The notes: generated by a model not told the origin, from the sequence alone. Positions 19,026 through 28,492 are shown, numbered from the stretch's first letter. The stretch: DNA of 37,653 bases from Gammaproteobacteria bacterium (GCA_029244985.1 JAQWQD010000067.1:1-37653); one strand, 5' to 3'. Program-made: numbers and translations.

Positions 19026-20888
19026 TTATTGTTCAACTTCATCAATCGATTCCCCGCGCAAAGCCTCACCTATATGTAAGTCCATGCGGCGTGAAGCAAA
19101 TTCGCTGCTGAGGCGGTTTAGCTCTTCGGTTAATTCATGTATCTGCACACTGGTACCCTGTTCCATAAGAAGCTGCAACTGGGCAACAACTTCTTCAATT
19201 CGCATGGCTTCCTGAGCAATCAACAGTTGACCATCTATAGATCTTGCAGAACTTATCGCATCGATCAATTGTCTGGCTTCTATCTGCGCTTCTCTTAATG
19301 CTCGAATTTCCATGTCTTCTTTTGCATTTTCATGAGACGAGCTCAGCATTTTCTCGATGGAATCTGCATCCAAACCATAGCTCGGCTTAACCTGAACTTC
19401 CGCAGTTTTCCCAGTACTTAATTCTTCCGCCATGACACTCAACAAGCCATCAGCGTCTACTTGAAAGGTCACCCGAATCTTGGCCGCGCCTGCAACCATT
19501 GGCGGTATATCGCGTAATTCGAATCTGGCCAGAGAGCGACAATCATTCACTAGCTCTCTTTCTCCCTGCACCACATGCAAAGACATGGCAGTCTGGCCAT
19601 CTTTAAAAGTCGTAAATTCTTGCGCCTTTGCTGCAGGGATCGTGGTATTTCTTGGGATTATTTTTTCAACCAATTCACCCATAGTTTCTATTCCCAATGA
19701 TAACGGGTTCACATCGAGAAGTAGAAAATCATCCACTGACTTATTACCTATTAGTACATCAGCTTGAATGCCGGCCCCAATAGCTACAACTTTATCGGGA
19801 TCAAAATCTGTCAATGGTACCTTACCGAAAAATTCCGCAACCGAATCACGAACTATTGGCATACGTGTAGAACCACCGACTAAAACTATATTGTCAATTT
19901 CCTCAACACTAAGCGACGCATCCCTCAGCACTCTGCGGCAGGTGGAAATCGTCCTCGTAATCAGACTTTCACAAAGCTTCGCGAATTTGGCTCTAGTAAT
20001 AACACCCGACCACCCTAAATAATTAAGACTTGTTTCATTCTGGTCGCTCAATTGATGTTTAACGAGGTTCGCAAGCCTTAACAACTCAGCTTCTTCCATC
20101 GAATTTAATTCCGTTGTCGGTGAAGCCTCAGATTTAATCCAGGCCGCCAGCAGATAGTCGAAATCATCTCCACCAAGCAACGTATCTCCACTTGTGGCAA
20201 GCACTTCAAAAATACCTTTTTTCAAACTCAGTAACGAGACGTCAAATGTTCCACCACCCAAATCAAACACAACCACATTGCCTTCATCTCGACTATCCAA
20301 GCCATAAGCTACAGCCGCCGCGGTAGGCTCATTAAGCAAACGCAGCACGTTTAAACCAATGAGCCTGGCGGCATCTTTAGTTTGTTGTCGTTGCGCATCA
20401 TTAAAATAAGCAGGTACAGTAATAACTGCGCCTTCTAACTTCCCACCAAGAAATTTTTCAGCACGGTTTACTAAAGTTCTTAAAATATCAGCAGAAATTT
20501 GCACGGAATCTTTGATTCCAGCTGCCGTTATGATCGCCGGTATGCTATCAGTTCTTTGCGTATCGAAGTCATAATGTTTAAATTGTGGCGCAGTTAAAAC
20601 CTCGTCTATAGATCTTCCAAGAAGCCGCTTCACCGAACTAATAGTATTCTTAGGATCATTTATTGCTGCAGAGATAGCAATTTTTCCGACCACTGGATCA
20701 ACTTCAGCAGAATATTGAACAACTGAGGGTAATAAGTATTTTCCAGCATCATCCGGCAACACTTCAATGTCCTGGCCGGAGCTTGTGGACACCAAAGAAT
20801 TTGTTGTTCCCAAGTCAATGCCTACAGCAAAACGATGGACTGGTATGGCCAATTTCTCGCCAGGTTCTGAAATTTTTAGTAAGGCCAT
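19026..20888 (-). CDS. hscA: Hsp70-type chaperone HscA
   Basis: The 620-residue Hsp70 homologue is specialised for cluster transfer from IscU. It has the phosphate motif [28 protein letters not shown], the adenosine motif [12 protein letters not shown], a substrate-binding domain with [16 protein letters not shown], and a shorter helical lid than DnaK. It recognises IscU with its co-chaperone HscB. The adjacent hscB gene, 13 bases upstream, distinguishes it from DnaK. Confidence 0.97.
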   Translation of the reverse strand: MALLKISEPGEKLAIPVHRFAVGIDLGTTNSLVSTSSGQDIEVLPDDAGKYLLPSVVQYSAEVDPVVGKIAISAAINDPKNTISSVKRLLGRSIDEVLTAPQFKHYDFDTQRTDSIPAIITAAGIKDSVQISADILRTLVNRAEKFLGGKLEGAVITVPAYFNDAQRQQTKDAARLIGLNVLRLLNEPTAAAVAYGLDSRDEGNVVVFDLGGGTFDVSLLSLKKGIFEVLATSGDTLLGGDDFDYLLAAWIKSEASPTTELNSMEEAELLRLANLVKHQLSDQNETSLNYLGWSGVITRAKFAKLCESLITRTISTCRRVLRDASLSVEEIDNIVLVGGSTRMPIVRDSVAEFFGKVPLTDFDPDKVVAIGAGIQADVLIGNKSVDDFLLLDVNPLSLGIETMGELVEKIIPRNTTIPAAKAQEFTTFKDGQTAMSLHVVQGERELVNDCRSLARFELRDIPPMVAGAAKIRVTFQVDADGLLSVMAEELSTGKTAEVQVKPSYGLDADSIEKMLSSSHENAKEDMEIRALREAQIEARQLIDAISSARSIDGQLLIAQEAMRIEEVVAQLQLLMEQGTSVQIHELTEELNRLSSEFASRRMDLHIGEALRGESIDEVEQ

Positions 20889-20901
20889 AGCTGTCGTTAA
20901 A

Positions 20902-21435
20902 TCAATACCCTAGTCGTTGTTCTTCGCCTGACTCAATTTCTAACAGCAATTTATGCAGAAACTGTAGCTCATGAAAAGTTCGCTTTGCCTGTGCTAATTC
21001 TCCCAACGCAAACTCTCTTGAAAAAATATTTTGCTTGAGATTAAGCTTCTCTCCGACTTCAGATTTTAAATGACTCAGTGTCGTTAATGCAGATTCATCT
21101 TTAGGCAATGCCTCCAATGACTCGCGTAGTTGCATTTGCTCGAGCAATAGGTCCATGCCTAAATCATTCTGACTTACTGACTCAACATTCAGACCATTAA
21201 TTGTTAACAAATAAGCTGCGCGCTTAATCGGTGACTTTAAAGTACTATAAGCCTCATTCAAATAACTCGTTAATTGCACGGCTCGCAATTTATCCTTTTC
21301 TGTTGCCCCTGAAAATTTGTCTGGATGCACTCCCACCTGCCGTGCATGGTACTCTTCTGACAATTTTTCTAGATCCAAATCAAAGGACTCAGAGAGGTCA
21401 AATAACTGAAAATAATTCTGATTGATTTGCTGCAC
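20902..21435 (-). CDS. hscB: J-domain co-chaperone HscB
   Basis: The 177-residue protein has an N-terminal J domain ([18 protein letters not shown] with HPD at 37-39, and a long helix with [23 protein letters not shown]) and a C-terminal three-helix domain that binds IscU. It delivers IscU to HscA and stimulates its ATPase. The start codon is GTG at 21433-21435, without a clear ribosome binding site. A start a few codons downstream cannot be excluded. Confidence 0.94.
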   Translation of the reverse strand: MQQINQNYFQLFDLSESFDLDLEKLSEEYHARQVGVHPDKFSGATEKDKLRAVQLTSYLNEAYSTLKSPIKRAAYLLTINGLNVESVSQNDLGMDLLLEQMQLRESLEALPKDESALTTLSHLKSEVGEKLNLKQNIFSREFALGELAQAKRTFHELQFLHKLLLEIESGEEQRLGY

Positions 21436-21509
21436 GATTTGATGGGTTGAGGTTAGTTCTTGGGTCGGAAGTGAAGAAAGCCGATAATTTTATCAGCAAC
21501 GGATTATGG

Positions 21510-21833
21510 CTATACGCTAAAACTCTCTCCACACCCACATTCGCCTTTGGCATTTGGGTTTTTAAATTCGAAACCTTCATTGACACCTTGCTTCACGAAA
21601 TCCATTTCAGTGCCATCGATATAAACCAGACTTTTAGGGTCAACAATTATTTTAACACCCTGATCTTCAAACACCTGGTCACCAACATCTATCTCGTCAA
21701 CAAACTCCAAAACATAGGCCATTCCTGAACAGCCTGTCGTTGTCACACCTACTCGGATGCCTATACCTTTCCCCCGAGCCTGCAATTGGCCCGCGACATG
21801 CTTCGCTGCATTTTCTGAAATTGAGACTGTCAT
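21510..21833 (-). CDS. iscA: A-type Fe-S carrier IscA
   Basis: The 107-residue protein carries the three conserved cysteines of A-type carriers: Cys35 in TTGCSGMAY and Cys99/Cys101 in GECGCGESF. It holds and delivers Fe-S clusters to apoproteins. Encoded between iscU and hscB in the standard order. Confidence 0.97.
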   Translation of the reverse strand: MTVSISENAAKHVAGQLQARGKGIGIRVGVTTTGCSGMAYVLEFVDEIDVGDQVFEDQGVKIIVDPKSLVYIDGTEMDFVKQGVNEGFEFKNPNAKGECGCGESFSV

Positions 21834-21868
21834 TAATTAAATAATCTCTAAAATATTCAACTCAGCCC

Positions 21869-22267
21869 TTAGGCGCTGGCTTTTTCATTGCTTCTCTTAG
21901 ACTTTACATCGGCTATAGCTGCCTTAATTGCATCTTCAGCGAGCACTGAGCAATGAATTTTTACCGGTGGAAGACCTAGCTCATCGGCAATATCCTTATT
22001 CTTGATTTCTGTTGCTTCATCCAAAGACCGACCTTTAACCCATTCTGTCAACAATGAACTGGATGCGATAGCAGAACCGCAGCCATAGGTCTTAAACTTT
22101 GCATCTTCAATAACACCATTGTCATCAACTTTTATTTGGAGACGCATTACATCCCCGCAAGCAGGTGCACCTACCATACCAGTACCTACACTAGCATCGT
22201 CATCATTCAACTTTCCAACGTTGCGTGGATTTTCATAGTGATCTAACACTTTGTCCGAATAAGCCAT
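21869..22267 (-). CDS. iscU: Fe-S cluster scaffold IscU
   Basis: The 132-residue scaffold on which [2Fe-2S] clusters form. Cys37, Asp39, Cys63 and Cys106 (APACGDV, TYGCGSA, IHCSVL) match the E. coli numbering. LPPVK directly before the last cysteine is the HscA recognition motif. A lysine- and serine-rich tail (KSKRSNEKASA) ends it. Confidence 0.98.
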   Translation of the reverse strand: MAYSDKVLDHYENPRNVGKLNDDDASVGTGMVGAPACGDVMRLQIKVDDNGVIEDAKFKTYGCGSAIASSSLLTEWVKGRSLDEATEIKNKDIADELGLPPVKIHCSVLAEDAIKAAIADVKSKRSNEKASA

Positions 22268-22330
22268 GTTTTCCTCATTTTCCCCGTAGCACTGATTGTG
22301 GTTTACAGCAAACCTTCTCTCTATATTAGC

Positions 22331-23545
22331 CTAATGCGCAGCCCATTGAACTTGATCTAAATCGACCCCGTCCTTATACATATCCCATAATGGAGATAAC
22401 TCTCTTAATTTCGCAACTGCCCCGTGAATTTTTTCTACAGCATGGTCAACTTCTTCTGCTGTAGTGAATCTACCAATTGTCATACGCAGCGAACTATGCG
22501 CAAGCTCATCATTCAACCCTATAGCTCTTAGCACATAAGACGGTTCCAGGCTTGCTGATGTACAGGCCGACCCAGATGAAACAGCGAGATCTCTGAGCGC
22601 CATCATCAACGATTCACCTTCAACAAAATTGAAGCTAATGTTTAGATTACCCGCGACACGGTGATCAATATCGCCATTCACGTAGACTTCTTCCATGTCG
22701 CTAAAACCATCTAAAAGCCGATTGCGCAGCGCAAGAATTCGGATACTCTCATCCTGCATTTCCTCTTTGGCAATACGATAAGCTTCACCCATTCCTACAA
22801 TCTGATGAGTTGGCAAAGTTCCGGAGCGCATACCACGTTCATGGCCGCCACCATGAATTTGAGGCTCGATTCGAACTCGCGGCTTACGTCTAACATAAAG
22901 AGCACCTATTCCTTTAGGTCCATAGGTTTTATGTGCAGTCATGGACATAAGATCCACCTGCATCTTTTCCAAATCAATATCTATTTTCCCAGTAGACTGA
23001 GCTGCGTCAACATGAAATAAGACACCTTTTTCTCGAGTCAGTTGGCCTATAGCTTCAATGTCGTTGATAACACCAATCTCATTATTCACATGCATCAATG
23101 ACACGAGAATTGTATCTTCGCGTATAGCATTAGCGACCGCACTTGGTGTTGTTAGACCATTCTCATCTGGATCCAAGTAAGTCACTTCAAATCCTTCGCG
23201 TTCTAATTGACGACAACTATCAAGTACAGCTTTGTGTTCGATTTTCGAAGTAATAATATGCTTGCCTTTTTTACTATAGAAATGAGCCACACCCTTTAAA
23301 GCAAGATTGTCAGCTTCTGTGGCGCCAGAGGTCCAAACCACTTCTCTAGGGTCACAGTTAATTAAATCAGCGACTTGACGCCTTGCGGTTTCAACTGCCT
23401 CTTCTGCTTTCCAGCCCAGTAAATGAGAACGACTAGCTGGATTTCCAAAGTTTCCTTCCAGGGTCAGACATTCAACCATTTTCTCAGATACACGGGGATC
23501 AACAGGAGTAGTTGATGAATAATCTAAATAAATTGGATATTGCAT
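22331..23545 (-). CDS. iscS: Cysteine desulfurase IscS
   Basis: The 404-residue PLP enzyme removes sulfur from cysteine for Fe-S clusters and tRNA thiolation. The PLP lysine is in [12 protein letters not shown], and the persulfide cysteine is in the mobile loop [15 protein letters not shown] typical of group I enzymes. The C-terminus ([16 protein letters not shown]) is the IscU-binding tail. It lies 22 bases after iscR and leads the assembly genes. Confidence 0.98.
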   Translation of the reverse strand: MQYPIYLDYSSTTPVDPRVSEKMVECLTLEGNFGNPASRSHLLGWKAEEAVETARRQVADLINCDPREVVWTSGATEADNLALKGVAHFYSKKGKHIITSKIEHKAVLDSCRQLEREGFEVTYLDPDENGLTTPSAVANAIREDTILVSLMHVNNEIGVINDIEAIGQLTREKGVLFHVDAAQSTGKIDIDLEKMQVDLMSMTAHKTYGPKGIGALYVRRKPRVRIEPQIHGGGHERGMRSGTLPTHQIVGMGEAYRIAKEEMQDESIRILALRNRLLDGFSDMEEVYVNGDIDHRVAGNLNISFNFVEGESLMMALRDLAVSSGSACTSASLEPSYVLRAIGLNDELAHSSLRMTIGRFTTAEEVDHAVEKIHGAVAKLRELSPLWDMYKDGVDLDQVQWAAH

Positions 23546-23567
23546 TTAATTTTCCGCCTTTACTTCA

Positions 23568-24071
23568 TTACAGACTGCTTACAGATACCCGCGTCTTTTG
23601 ATTGCTCATTTCCTGAATATCATTCATAAGCAGTTGCTTTCTATCTTGGTTTTCCGCGATGCATTTCACTTCACTCTTCGAAACTAAATCGGCAAGGCTG
23701 ATACCTCCAAGAAACGTATGAATCTGCTCACTTAAATCTTCCCAAAGGTAGTGTGTCAAACAAATTTCTCCTCCCTGACAGTCGCCGGCTCCTCGACACT
23801 TAGTTGTATCGACGGACTCATTAACGGCATCCACGATCTCTGCAATATAAATTTGGCCTGACTGACGTTCTAGTTCGTAACCACCGCCAGGACCGCGAAT
23901 ACTATTGACCAAAGAACTCTTTCTTAACTTGGCAAACAATTGCTCTAAATAAGACAAGGAAATTGCTTGCCGAAGTGAAATATCTGCCAAACTGACTGGG
24001 CCCTGATTATTATGCAATGCGAGATCCAGCATTGCCGTCACCGCATATCTGCCTTTAGTTGTTAAACGCAT
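23568..24071 (-). CDS. iscR: Fe-S-sensing transcription regulator IscR
   Basis: An Rrf2-family winged-helix repressor. From ATG 24071 (167 residues) the cluster ligands Cys92, Cys98, Cys104 and His107 fall at the E. coli IscR positions. The N-terminus [20 protein letters not shown] is canonical. The frame extends five codons to a TTG at 24086, which I reject. In its [2Fe-2S] form IscR represses its own operon; a type 1 operator overlaps the promoter just upstream, giving the usual feedback loop. Confidence 0.97.
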   Translation of the reverse strand: MRLTTKGRYAVTAMLDLALHNNQGPVSLADISLRQAISLSYLEQLFAKLRKSSLVNSIRGPGGGYELERQSGQIYIAEIVDAVNESVDTTKCRGAGDCQGGEICLTHYLWEDLSEQIHTFLGGISLADLVSKSEVKCIAENQDRKQLLMNDIQEMSNQKTRVSVSSL

Positions 24072-24107
24072 TAATAATGCCTGCAACTCATCTGATTTTC
24101 GGGAGAA

Positions 24108-24136
24108 ATTATCGAATACCTAAGTAAAATAGTCAA
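24108..24136 (-). promoter_or_regulatory. Sigma70 promoter of the isc operon
   Basis: On the minus strand a TTGACT -35 box (24131-24136) is separated by 17 bases from a GATAAT -10 box (24108-24113). Transcription would begin near 24101, about 30 bases before the iscR ATG. Confidence 0.8.
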
Positions 24137-24140
24137 GTAT
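24116..24140 (-). promoter_or_regulatory. IscR type 1 operator overlapping the isc promoter
   Basis: The 25-base minus-strand segment starts ATACTTGACTATTTT and ends AGGTAT, fitting the known type 1 IscR motif (ATA-N-YTGACT, AT-rich centre, mirrored half). It contains the -35 box and most of the spacer, so bound [2Fe-2S]-IscR would block polymerase. Confidence 0.75.
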
Positions 24141-24422
24141 TGGCAAGACGAACGGTCGGCAAAGTACCGAGACTAGCTAGCATGTATTCCAAAGATTTTT
24201 CAGATAGTTAGCAACTTTTGGAGGATTTTTGGGCATCTTTACGAAATTCTTTGTTAAGTTTATTACCTAAAGGTTTAGCTATGAACGGTATGATCACGAG
24301 ACTATTAGTTGAATGGGTTATTGCTCTCAATTTAATAGTTTATGATTCACATGATTAAAAACTCAATAAAACAGTAAAAACTGTCCCTCATACATCAAAG
24401 CAAAGAATATTAAAGCCCAAAA
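24141..24422. other. Divergent intergenic region between iscR and rnm
   Basis: About 280 bases upstream of the isc promoter and of rnm. Apart from a possible 25-codon frame at 24281, I see no RNA gene, hairpin or convincing promoter for rnm. Confidence 0.4.
24281..24358 (+). CDS. Possible 25-residue hydrophobic peptide
   Basis: ATG at 24281 is preceded by AAAGG with seven bases of spacing. The frame encodes MNGMITRLLVEWVIALNLI followed by VYDSHD and a TAA. The centre is hydrophobic enough for a short membrane helix. It lies 64 bases upstream of rnm on the same strand and could be a leader peptide or a chance frame. Nothing but the binding site and composition supports it. Confidence 0.25.
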   Translation: MNGMITRLLVEWVIALNLIVYDSHD

Positions 24423-25256
24423 ATGAAAGCCGATTTACATTGTCACAGCTATTATTCTGACGGAAACCATGCCCCTGATTTCTTGCTAAAACGTGCTGCA
24501 GAAAATGGCCTTACCCATCTCGCAATTACAGACCACGATTGCACAACAGCTCTGGAAAAACCTCTGGACGATTATCATGGACTACAACTGATTCCCGGCA
24601 TCGAAGTATCCTGTCAATGGGAAACACAAGAAATACACCTCATTGGATTAGGGATTGATTGGGAAAATGCTGAATTAAAAAACATATTATACAAACAACA
24701 AGCGGCGAGGCGATCCCGGTGCGAGGCAATTAATCAAATACTTGAGACTAATGGCATTGAGGGGCTTTTAGATTATCTCGATGCCCTAACCTCAACTACT
24801 CTTACTCGAAGTCACATCGCTGACTTCCTAATCCTCTCGGGCCATACAAAGAACAAACAAAAAGCTTTTAAGCAATACTTAGGCAAAAAGGGCAAAGTTT
24901 ATGTACCTATAACTTGGATTCCACTTTCTGAGGCTATCCGCGCCATCCATAATGCAGCAGGACTGACAGTCCTAGCACATCCAGGAAGGTATAGCTTGAA
25001 CAAGCGCAAGTTAGAAGCGCTGGTTACTTATTTTAAAGCTAATGAAGGTGATGGAATGGAAGTGAGTTATGGCGGCATTGATCCGCTAATGCAAAGGCAC
25101 TTGGAGCAACTCGCAGAATCTGCATCTTTATTCATCTCTATGGGGTCGGACTTCCACAACGAAGAAGCACACTGGACTGATATCGGCAAATTTCCAACAC
25201 CGAGTGCGGCAGCCATAAAAAATGCCATCTGGAATCACCCCAGATGGCATTTCTAA
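24423..25256 (+). CDS. rnm: PHP-domain 5'-3' exoribonuclease / nucleoside bisphosphate phosphatase (YciV, RNase AM)
   Basis: The 277-residue PHP-family protein has metal ligands in DLHCHSYYSDG (His6, His8, Asp13), ITDHD (His38), GIEVSC (Glu61), HLIGLG (His72), LAHPGRY and MGSDFH. E. coli YciV (also called TrpH or RNase AM) has the same layout and trims 5' ends of ribosomal RNAs; relatives dephosphorylate 3',5'-nucleoside bisphosphates. Motifs and length agree with this family, though some PHP proteins have other substrates. The last codons (NAIWNHPRWHF) are formed by a perfect hairpin that probably acts as a terminator. Confidence 0.88.
   Translation: MKADLHCHSYYSDGNHAPDFLLKRAAENGLTHLAITDHDCTTALEKPLDDYHGLQLIPGIEVSCQWETQEIHLIGLGIDWENAELKNILYKQQAARRSRCEAINQILETNGIEGLLDYLDALTSTTLTRSHIADFLILSGHTKNKQKAFKQYLGKKGKVYVPITWIPLSEAIRAIHNAAGLTVLAHPGRYSLNKRKLEALVTYFKANEGDGMEVSYGGIDPLMQRHLEQLAESASLFISMGSDFHNEEAHWTDIGKFPTPSAAAIKNAIWNHPRWHF
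25220..25252 (-). terminator. Perfect 13-bp hairpin ending two convergent genes
   Basis: AAATGCCATCTGG and its exact complement flank a 7-base loop. Read on the minus strand it is followed by a run of six Ts, making a good terminator for the zinc-ribbon gene. Read on the plus strand the T run is weak (ATTTCTAAA). It lies entirely within the last 12 codons of rnm, just before the stop. Confidence 0.7.
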
Positions 25257-25281
25257 ATCTAAATTATCAGGAGCTAAAAAC

Positions 25282-25668
25282 CTAGCTGCGTTTTAGTGAA
25301 GCAACGGCATCACGAAAAATATCTAATAATGTTTCGTGCTTATAATCAGTAAACTCTCCAGCATCCATGAACATGCCATGTTCAGCACAAGCCTCATACT
25401 CTATATGACCTTGTTTTGGATCATTTAATTTCGCCATAGGCTTTCCGCAACGAGGGCACTTAATGTCCCTAACAGTATTATAAGTCTTACCCACACTGGG
25501 GTCTCCACTATCCGCAAAATCGGCCATCCAGCCACCTTTCAACTGCTCAGCTTCACCATTGTCGAACCATAGACCCTTACAACTGTTACACTTATCAATG
25601 ACTACCTGACCGTGAAGGGTCTCGATCTTCATTTCCAGCATTTCAAAATTGCACTTCGGACAGTCCAT
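25282..25668 (-). CDS. Zinc-ribbon (zf-TFIIB type) protein of unknown role
   Basis: The 128-residue acidic protein has two zinc-ribbon halves. The first is CPKC (Cys3, Cys6) with CNSCKGLWFDNGE, the zf-TFIIB signature. The second is CPRC with CAEHGMFMDAGEF, where the last ligand pair is Cys/His. No signal peptide or membrane segment is present, so it is probably cytoplasmic. Similar small proteins are widespread in bacteria without known function. It converges with rnm and shares the hairpin at 25220-25252. A 275-base gap without visible features follows its start. Confidence 0.8.
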   Translation of the reverse strand: MDCPKCNFEMLEMKIETLHGQVVIDKCNSCKGLWFDNGEAEQLKGGWMADFADSGDPSVGKTYNTVRDIKCPRCGKPMAKLNDPKQGHIEYEACAEHGMFMDAGEFTDYKHETLLDIFRDAVASLKRS

Positions 25669-25943
25669 CTATATCCCCTTAATCCAAGCTTCTTAGAGCT
25701 TTTTAATTGTTGGTTACAACGCGCACATAAATCAACGCCGTCCCTCAAACCACAGAGTACGCATTTTATCTAATATTCTAAGGGAAGACCAAGCCAAATT
25801 TCTGCTTTCTTAAAGTGTGTAAAAACTTCACATTTATTAATTTTGCTTCATATTCATGATGCTAGTATCCACGGCAAAGTCCTTATCAGCTAATCGAGTC
25901 TTTAGCATGCTTAGTCGGCAGATACTTTCTCAGTTAGTTTGAT

Positions 25944-26963
25944 CTAGTAACTGTAATTCTCAGAGCGCCCTCTTAATTCGGCAATATCAATTTCACCTTG
26001 TTGACACTCTTGAACATTTCGCTTGAGTAATATGTGAATCTTGTCAGGCCGTCGCGTTGTTGTTTCCGTATCTTCACCCAACCCTTTTAGTATGATTGAG
26101 ATATTCTCATCTTCTGGTAAAGCACGCAGAGTTGACCCATAGTTGCACATAACCACATACAAATTCTGCTCAAATTCACTGACCTCATCATTCCAACGAG
26201 CAATATAACGCTGTTCAGCAAGCTCAGTTTCAACTTTTAGCTCAACAGCTTTATTGATAGCTCGCTGCCTAAGGGGTTCTATCTTCCCTAGTAATTGATC
26301 TAGCCGAAAGCTTACTTCTGATTCGTCACTACCAGCTTGATCCGTCACAGCACTAGCAGCACGAATTTCTTGTTCTAATGCTCCGATTTGATCAATATTT
26401 TCCTGCATGTTCTCCCGCATTACTTCTAATTCAACTTGCAATTCTTCGTACTCAACATCGTCTACGTTCCCTAGTGCTCTAAGTGATCTGGCAGAGACCG
26501 AGGCTTGTTCTATCGCTTTACTTACAGCAATAGAGTAATCGACCTTGGAAATACGCTCCATCATATTCTGATACAAACCATAAGCTTCTGGGCTATCAGT
26601 TTCTTGCTGCGGTGAAGTTAGAGGACTAGTTTGTAGTCTAATCCTTTCGAATGGGTTTTCGCCTGGTTGTAGTGGCTGCATGGCCGAATTTAAGGACGCC
26701 AAACTTAAACGGTTGCGCTCATTAGCCAAAGGTGTCCGCACCTCAAAGAGCACACCTTGTCCAACTAGATAGGTTGCATAAATACCGCCCAAGCGCATTC
26801 CGAACAACCCCGTATTGTGATCAAGTTCTAGCGCATCTTCCATGACACCAGTAAAAATATCGATGTTTACTTGGAGGTCACTAAAATTGACATCCTGACT
26901 ATGTGTTGATGATGCTGAGGGAAAAGCCACTATCAGACTAAAAACAACCGAAAGTTTATTCAT
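25944..26963 (-). CDS. Secreted coiled-coil protein of an ECF sigma operon
   Basis: I do not recognise a named family. The 339-residue protein has a signal peptide (MNKLSVVFSLIVAFPSASS). Next comes a segment with GLFGMRLGGIYATYLVGQGVLFEVRTP (about 51-78), a Pro/Gln-rich stretch, a long heptad-like helical region (about 165-245) and a C-terminal domain containing CNYGSTLRALPEDENISIILKG and KIHILLKRNVQEC. The two cysteines in that last domain could pair. It starts 21 bases after the anti-sigma gene, which suggests a role in the same envelope-stress pathway, either as periplasmic sensor or as structural product. The function is unknown. Confidence 0.75.
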   Translation of the reverse strand: MNKLSVVFSLIVAFPSASSTHSQDVNFSDLQVNIDIFTGVMEDALELDHNTGLFGMRLGGIYATYLVGQGVLFEVRTPLANERNRLSLASLNSAMQPLQPGENPFERIRLQTSPLTSPQQETDSPEAYGLYQNMMERISKVDYSIAVSKAIEQASVSARSLRALGNVDDVEYEELQVELEVMRENMQENIDQIGALEQEIRAASAVTDQAGSDESEVSFRLDQLLGKIEPLRQRAINKAVELKVETELAEQRYIARWNDEVSEFEQNLYVVMCNYGSTLRALPEDENISIILKGLGEDTETTTRRPDKIHILLKRNVQECQQGEIDIAELRGRSENYSY

Positions 26964-26984
26964 TGCCTCTATCTACCTTTTTTC

Positions 26985-27665
26985 CTATCTTTCAGGGCTT
27001 TGATAACTTACAAATTGAGCGAGTTGCTGCAGTGAACGAATCGTTTCATAGTCGTTATCCACTAGATCTTGATAGCCTATCCGCATATCTTCGAGGTCAC
27101 GCAATCTTTGCTGCTCAAAAAACACATAGATTCGATTTAAATTTTCAGCAGTAGTTTGCTGATTTTGATCCAAAACCGTTTGTAGCAATTCAATATTATT
27201 ACTAACTTGTCTATCTTCTACTCGCTCAGCTAATGCATCCATTGCGAGTCGCTGCTCTTCCTGAAAGGCAACTAAACGCTCTGCAATTACAGAACTATCG
27301 TCGCTAGTGGAGCCGAATGAAACTGAGAACCCTTCTTGGCTGGAAATGAAATTTACGTTCAGTAAAAGCACTAACATCATTGCAAAACAAGTAACGGTAG
27401 GTGCCCATTGCAAACGATGCCAGAGGCTAAACCCTGAGATGGGGGCCTGATGCTCACGTCGAAATAATTCCATTCCCCTATTCCAATGAGGGGTGCGCTC
27501 ATTTTTCCATTGGGTGAGAGTATTTTGAGTCAAAAGCAATGATTCCAATTCATTGCTACAGTGCTCACAGACAAGTAAATGGCTTTCTATCTTTTCTTTC
27601 GCCAAAGATTCTAAATCATCGGCAAAATACTCCTGCAATATATGTTGAGTCTTAGGGCAAGGCAT
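26985..27665 (-). CDS. Membrane anti-sigma factor with zinc-binding ZAS motif
   Basis: From ATG 27665 (226 residues) the cytoplasmic N-terminus has Cys3 and the H-x3-C-x2-C motif HLLVCEHC (His29, Cys33, Cys36) typical of zinc-containing anti-sigma factors. One membrane helix follows (about 87-106), then a periplasmic region that is largely alpha-helical with coiled-coil character. It presumably holds the ECF sigma factor inactive until an envelope signal releases it. The start has GGAGA six bases before it; a TTG at 27683 is possible but has no binding site. It overlaps the sigma gene by 14 bases, so translation is probably coupled. Confidence 0.85.
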   Translation of the reverse strand: MPCPKTQHILQEYFADDLESLAKEKIESHLLVCEHCSNELESLLLTQNTLTQWKNERTPHWNRGMELFRREHQAPISGFSLWHRLQWAPTVTCFAMMLVLLLNVNFISSQEGFSVSFGSTSDDSSVIAERLVAFQEEQRLAMDALAERVEDRQVSNNIELLQTVLDQNQQTTAENLNRIYVFFEQQRLRDLEDMRIGYQDLVDNDYETIRSLQQLAQFVSYQSPER

Positions 27666-28233
27666 GAACTTTCTCCGAGACAACTTTTAATTTTTTAAGT
27701 GCTGTGTAAAAACGGGTCTTCGCTGTATTCACAGATATATCTTGCAGATTTGCAATCTCTTCAAAGGTTTGTGATTGAAACATTTTTAATTCAACGACTA
27801 GTCTTTGCTCAAGAGGCAGTTTAGACAGCATTGAAATGACTCGCTTATTCTGCTGCTGCTCACTAACCATATTATCTGGCTCTATATTTGTTTCACCCGG
27901 AATCAAATCGAGAAAATCTAATTCTTCCTGATCGCTTGTTCGAGTTTGTGTTGTCATCAAACGTTTACGACGATTCATATCGATAGCTTTATTATGGGCA
28001 ATCCGAAAAATCCAACTGCTAAATTTCGCGTCACCTCGAAAGTGATGTAGGTTCCGATAAACCCCAAGAAAAACTTCTTGCATTAGATCCATTGCATCAG
28101 AACTGCTTCCCATGAGGCGGAGACCATGATTATAAATTTTGCTTTCATAGCGCCTTACTAGTTTTTCCCAGGCGAGCGGTGATCCATTAAGAGCTGCAGC
28201 TATTAAAGCTTCGTCTTCATCGGTTAAACTCAT
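27652..28233 (-). CDS. ECF-type RNA polymerase sigma factor
   Basis: The 193-residue sigma70 protein has region 2 (LVRRYESKIYNHGLRLM, SDAMDLMQEVFLGVYRNL, SSWIFRIAHNKAIDMNR) and region 4 (LPLEQRLVVELKMFQ, TFEEIANL, VNTAKTRFYTALKKL), without regions 1.1 or 3, as in RpoE/ECF factors. An acidic linker (EELDFLDLIPGE) joins them. I start at ATG 28233, which follows a GGGA; the frame extends four codons to a GTG. It is co-transcribed with its anti-sigma factor. I could not find a convincing ECF-type autoregulated promoter in 28246-28492. Confidence 0.93.
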   Translation of the reverse strand: MSLTDEDEALIAAALNGSPLAWEKLVRRYESKIYNHGLRLMGSSSDAMDLMQEVFLGVYRNLHHFRGDAKFSSWIFRIAHNKAIDMNRRKRLMTTQTRTSDQEELDFLDLIPGETNIEPDNMVSEQQQNKRVISMLSKLPLEQRLVVELKMFQSQTFEEIANLQDISVNTAKTRFYTALKKLKVVSEKVHALP

Positions 28234-28295
28234 AGCTTCCCGCACTACGAAAAATTAGCTTACGTGCCAGAATATATGGGCAGAGTAAGTGTCTG

Positions 28296-28318
28296 AAAAA
28301 CCGAAGAATACTGGTTTT
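28296..28318 (-). terminator. Weak terminator-like hairpin downstream of leuA
   Basis: Minus-strand AAAACC and GGTTTT form a six-base stem around a ten-base loop, followed by one more T. The stem has only two GC pairs. It could end leuA transcription before the sigma operon. Confidence 0.3.
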
Positions 28319-28383
28319 GAAGACTTAGTCGCAAGGACTTACTAAAAAGTTTGCATTCTGCATATATTTGACAGGGGGTTGGC

Positions 28384-28407
28384 GACCGACTGCAGGCGCA
28401 GCCGATC
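28384..28407 (-). other. Strong 10-bp hairpin between leuA and the sigma gene
   Basis: On the minus strand GATCGGCTGC, the loop GCCT and GCAGTCGGTC pair over ten positions, two of them G-U. No T run follows, so it is not a normal terminator. A role in 3' end stability of leuA mRNA or as part of a small RNA is possible. Confidence 0.45.
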
Positions 28408-28492
28408 CTTACTAATAGCCACCTTGTGAAGGTTAATACTAGGCCCCATCGGCATGAAGCAGGCACAGTGCTCAATAAGTTAGCTCCCGCTT

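Noticed and set aside
28260..28475. A 71-codon minus-strand frame between leuA and the sigma gene
   Set aside because: No ribosome binding site, composition unlike a real protein, and it spans two hairpins. Treated as a chance frame.
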